Shown here one piece after another: positions 61,177 to 64,000 of a DNA stretch of 64,000 nucleotides; within the stretch, counting starts at the first letter, position 1; each line of letters starts with the position of its first letter. The translations under genes and the position numbers were made by a program. The DNA is from Gemmatimonadota bacterium. Its GTDB lineage: Bacteria > Gemmatimonadota > Gemmatimonadetes > Gemmatimonadales > GWC2-71-9. The notes beneath the pieces are model-generated. The model was given only the letters and a program-made list of their open reading frames with translations. It was not told where the DNA came from and did not search any database. The stretch covers positions 1 through 64,000 of the forward strand of contig JANYLJ010000019.1 of assembly GCA_025357945.1 (NCBI GenBank). The letters are read 5' to 3'.

Positions 61177-62087
61177 CGCGCCGTCCGATCCTGGTCGCAC
61201 TGCTGGCCGCACTCGGAGCCGGCACGGGATGCGCGAAACCCGCGACACGCGACACCCTCGCCAGCGACAGCCTGTTACTCAACCAACGCCAGGCCAGACT
61301 CGACCGCGCCCTCGCCAACCCGGACAGCGTCGCGGCAGGCACGCCGATCGCACTCTGGCAGCTTCCCGACCAGCTCAAGGAGATCTCCGGCCTCGCGCTC
61401 ACCGCGAATGGCCGGCTACTGACACACGGAGACGAGCGGGGCAAGGTGTTTGAGGTCGACTACCGACAGGGCATCGTGGTCAAGGAGTTCACTGTTGGAT
61501 CTCCCGCGGTGCGCGGTGATTTCGAGTCGATCGCGATCGTCGGAGACACGGTGATGCTGCTCACCAGCGACGGCGTGCTCTACCGCTTCGCGGAAGGATC
61601 CAATGGCGCCGTCGTGGAATACACCGTTCGCGACACCGGGCTTGGCGTCGAATGCGAGTTCGAGGGCATGGCATTTGACGCGTCATCCCGGTCGCTCCTG
61701 CTCGCATGCAAGAGGACGCACGACAAGGCGCTGAAGGATTCCCTGGTCATCTTCCGCCTGCCCGTCGAGCCCGGCAAGGACGGCAAGGTCCAGAAGCCGT
61801 CGCACTTGTCGGTTCCGCTGACCAGGGTCATCGGCGCGAACGGATGGGGCGGCTTTCATCCGTCCGACATCACGGTCAACCCATTCAACGGCGACTACGT
61901 GCTGGTGGCCTCGCGCGAGAAGGCGCTACTCGAGATCACCCCGACCGGAGAGGTGGTCTTCGCCCGTCCACTTCCCGCAGGCCACGACCAAGCGGAGGGC
62001 GTCGCGATCACCAAGGACCATATCCTCATTGTCAGCGATGAGGCCAAGGGCGGCCCGGCCCTGCTCACGCTGTATCGGTGGCCCTGA
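61173..62087 (+). CDS. SdiA-regulated-type beta-propeller lipoprotein
   Basis: A 304-residue lipoprotein (LLAALGAGTGC) with a six-bladed-propeller-like repeat: LKEISGLALTANGRLLTHGDERGKVFEVD, DFESIAIVGDTVMLLTSDGVLYRF, ECEFEGMAFDASSRSLLLACK, HPSDITVNPFNGDYVLVASREKALLEI, QAEGVAITKDHILIVSDEA. The pattern fits the SdiA-regulated / esterase-like phytase families. It starts with GTG overlapping the DUF4956 stop and ends overlapping the next start (TGATG). Confidence 0.82.
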   Translation: MTRRPILVALLAALGAGTGCAKPATRDTLASDSLLLNQRQARLDRALANPDSVAAGTPIALWQLPDQLKEISGLALTANGRLLTHGDERGKVFEVDYRQGIVVKEFTVGSPAVRGDFESIAIVGDTVMLLTSDGVLYRFAEGSNGAVVEYTVRDTGLGVECEFEGMAFDASSRSLLLACKRTHDKALKDSLVIFRLPVEPGKDGKVQKPSHLSVPLTRVIGANGWGGFHPSDITVNPFNGDYVLVASREKALLEITPTGEVVFARPLPAGHDQAEGVAITKDHILIVSDEAKGGPALLTLYRWP

Positions 62088-64000
62088 TGACAATCGTATC
62101 CGGCAGTGCCAGGGCGGCGTCCACAACGCGACGCGTTGCTGCCGCGTTGCTGACGTTGGCGCCGGCCGCCGCACCGGCCCAGAAGCCGGCGCGCGATCTG
62201 CTCAGTACCGACAGCGTCACCGTCTCGGCCGGTGCGGAGTACAAGGCAGGTGGGATGCATCGATTCCTCCTGGGCGGTACTTACCGCGACCTCTGGCTCA
62301 TGCCGATCCGGGCACCGGTGTTGAACCTGCGCACATTCGACGGCGGGTTGAAGCCCGAGAAGGCCGGCGGCGGCTTCGAGACAAAATCCCTGCGATTGAT
62401 CGCGCCGGACGGAGTGGAGTACACCTTTCGCTCGGTGGACAAGACCCACGGCCCGATCCCGGCGGGACTGGCCGACGTGGCAATGGCGAACAGCATCGCG
62501 AGCGATCAGACCAGCAGCAGCCACCCGGCGGCGAACGTGATCGTCGCGGCATTACTCGAGGCCGCCGGCGTGCTGCACGAATCGCCCGTGCTGGTCGTGA
62601 TGCCGGACGACACCTTGCTGGGAAAGTATCGCAAGGGGTTCGCGCACCGGCTTGGTTTACTCCAGCTTTATCCCAGGAAAACCAAAGGTGACACGCCCGG
62701 CTTCGCCGACGCGATCGATATCATCGATAGCGACACGTTGCTGCATTTGCTCGATCGCGATCCGGCGGAACGGGTCGATGCGCCTGCGTTCCTCGCGGCG
62801 CGCCTCATCGACATGCTCGTCAACAACTGGGATCGCCATCCGGGACAATGGAAGTGGGCACGGCTGCAGCCCGCGCCGATGGGGGCTTGGGAGCCGATCT
62901 CGCGGGACTACGACAAGGCGTTCATTTCGGTGTCAGGGTTCCTCCCGGGTGTGGCCCGGCACGCGTTCGCGAACCTCATCACGTTCGACAGCACGTACCC
63001 GAGCGTGCATGCACTGACGTGGAACAGCGTTTCGCTGGATCGGCGCCTCCTCGGCGGTCTTGCGAAACCGGTGTGGGACTCGGTCGCGCGCGCCGTGGCG
63101 CAACGGATCACCGACTCGGTGATCGACGCGGCGCTCCGGGCAATGCCGGTGGAATATCGACCGTCGGCACCGGCGCTGACCGCGAAGCTCCGGGTGCGGC
63201 GTGATTCGTTGCCGGCGATCGCCGACCGAGTCTACCGCTACCTGACAGGCGTTGTTGACATTCACGCAACCGACGCTGCCGATCACGCCACGATCACCCG
63301 GGTGGATGACCGATATGTCGAGGTTCGCCTCGAAGCCCGCGACAGCATGCCGTATTTCCTCCGCCGGTTTGACGCCAACGAAACCAGCGAAATTCGCGTC
63401 TACCTCCACGGCGGCGACGACCAGGCACGCGTGATCGGTGACGTGCCCAGCAGTATTCCGCTGTGGATCGTTGGCGGCAACGGTACCAATCGCCTGGCCG
63501 ATTCTTCCAGCGTCGGCGGCCGGCACAACACGACCCGTTTCTACGATGTCGGCACCGTGAGCGGCGTTACTTACCCGCCTGACACGCTGTTCAACCGACG
63601 ACCAATGGTCAACAGATTCGGTCACCTGGTCCCGCCCGGCAAGGACTACGGCGTCGGCACGTCACCGATCATCGGCCTCAGCATCACTCACGACATGGGC
63701 ATCCAGCCACGTCTCGGCATGACGTGGTACCGCTACGGCTTTCGTCATGACCCCTACGCCAGCATGGTAGCGCTGGAGGGACGCTATTCGTTCAAGATCG
63801 GTGGATACCGGCTCGCGCTTACCGCCGACCAACGGCGGGAGAGCTCACCACTTCACTTCACCGAGCTCGCGCGAATGTCGCAACTTGAGTTGGTCAACTT
63901 CCACGGCTTTGGCAATTCGTCGCCGCAGAGCCCCGGGCTGGTTCCTAACGTATCGGCGCCGCGGACCGACTATTACGCGCTCAATCAGCGGGAGTGGCTA
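62087..64000 (+). CDS. Exported kinase-like domain fused to an outer-membrane barrel (partial, right end cut)
   Basis: This frame has no stop before the window end, so it is missing from the ORF track. The ATG at 62087 shares a base with the previous stop. 638 residues are visible: signal peptide (RRVAAALLTLAPAAAPAQ), an alpha/beta domain with LIDMLVNNWDRHPGQWKWA (246-251 NNWDRH) and ISRDYDKAF (D274-Y-D276), reminiscent of the WDRH/GDRHxxN and DxD/DFG motifs of atypical kinases, then a strand-rich barrel (GTSPIIGLSITHDMGIQPRLGMTWYRYGF, VNFHGFGNSS). Kinase activity is inference. Confidence 0.75.
   Translation, partial: MTIVSGSARAASTTRRVAAALLTLAPAAAPAQKPARDLLSTDSVTVSAGAEYKAGGMHRFLLGGTYRDLWLMPIRAPVLNLRTFDGGLKPEKAGGGFETKSLRLIAPDGVEYTFRSVDKTHGPIPAGLADVAMANSIASDQTSSSHPAANVIVAALLEAAGVLHESPVLVVMPDDTLLGKYRKGFAHRLGLLQLYPRKTKGDTPGFADAIDIIDSDTLLHLLDRDPAERVDAPAFLAARLIDMLVNNWDRHPGQWKWARLQPAPMGAWEPISRDYDKAFISVSGFLPGVARHAFANLITFDSTYPSVHALTWNSVSLDRRLLGGLAKPVWDSVARAVAQRITDSVIDAALRAMPVEYRPSAPALTAKLRVRRDSLPAIADRVYRYLTGVVDIHATDAADHATITRVDDRYVEVRLEARDSMPYFLRRFDANETSEIRVYLHGGDDQARVIGDVPSSIPLWIVGGNGTNRLADSSSVGGRHNTTRFYDVGTVSGVTYPPDTLFNRRPMVNRFGHLVPPGKDYGVGTSPIIGLSITHDMGIQPRLGMTWYRYGFRHDPYASMVALEGRYSFKIGGYRLALTADQRRESSPLHFTELARMSQLELVNFHGFGNSSPQSPGLVPNVSAPRTDYYALNQREWL

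Noticed and set aside
2-64000. Genomic island, prophage or integrated plasmid
   Set aside because: No integrase, transposase, phage or conjugation gene and no clear base-composition break were seen.

Overview
The window is GC-rich bacterial chromosome, coding-dense on both strands. It carries typical Gram-negative envelope genes: TolC/MacAB-type efflux, Omp85-like and other outer-membrane barrels, lipoproteins and Tat substrates. I see no tRNA, rRNA, IS element, prophage, plasmid or CRISPR. The gene mix (ECF sigma factors with anti-sigma partners, a CBM9/DUF5916 barrel protein, PDZ-only proteins, MacB-type permeases, DUF3187, many DinB and DUF proteins) suggests a soil or aquatic member of Gemmatimonadota or a nearby phylum. 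That placement is an inference from style, not from a marker gene.

Layout. 0-2.1 kb: end of hutI, then hutH. 2.1-9 kb: TetR regulator, lysine 6-dehydrogenase-like enzyme, asparaginase/Omp85 pair, and a coupled NAD-salvage operon pncB-pncA-aminotransferase. 9-13.5 kb: lipoprotein, leuS, csaA, SRPBCC protein. 13.6-16 kb: ECF sigma/anti-sigma/PDZ operon. 16-21.7 kb: DUF983, PAP2 phosphatase, DUF3187, a YggX-like protein with extra cysteines, CBM9/DUF5916 protein. 21.7-27.8 kb: a seven-gene overlapping operon running ECF sigma -> membrane anti-sigma candidate -> Spy/CnrX-like sensor -> TolC -> ATPase -> MacA-like -> MacB-like. 27.8-35.2 kb: cardiolipin-synthase-like protein, HD hydrolase, DUF6941, peptidyl-prolyl isomerase, nth, a PolX with a degenerate polymerase site, alpha/beta hydrolase, fRMsr-like GAF protein. 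35.3-38.3 kb: a complete ECF-type vitamin/metal importer with fused, asymmetric ATPases. 38.3-43.8 kb: HEAT-like protein, plsC, DUF411, coiled-coil lipoprotein, RidA-like, VOC, PrcB-like, YfiT-like. 43.9-48.2 kb: six-gene operon VOC-MOSC-AlaX-DinB-DUF4286-dpaL. 48.3-58.5 kb: GH20, 3-keto-disaccharide hydrolase (DUF1080), MFS transporter, cutC, and a six-gene operon with a GMC dehydrogenase, its Tat small subunit and a Gfo/Idh/MocA enzyme. 58.6-60 kb: SufR-like regulator and DUF4142. 60-64 kb: coupled DUF4956 - SdiA-regulated-type lipoprotein - exported kinase-like/outer-membrane-barrel protein, cut by the window end and absent from the ORF track.

Three sequence-level themes run through the window. 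First, genes are packed by start/stop overlaps (ATGA, GTGA, TGATG, TAATG, one CTGA, and twin 8-base overlaps ending in CCTGA). Second, many operon-first genes lack a Shine-Dalgarno and instead have a TAnnnT hexamer exactly 6-7 bases before the start codon, which predicts leaderless transcription. Third, intergenic gaps carry repeat families in terminator position: inverted repeats built of AGAGACG heptads, and a REP-like element GTCrTCCTGAGCGAAGCGAAGGAyC whose internal TGA ends at least two genes.

Best candidates for something undescribed are the DUF4956/lipoprotein/kinase-like-barrel operon at the right end, the ECF-sigma-controlled efflux operon, the carboxylate-less PolX, the self-complementary degenerate ECF ATPase, the leaderless promoter class and the heptad inverted repeats. 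No intergenic stretch exceeds 300 bases.
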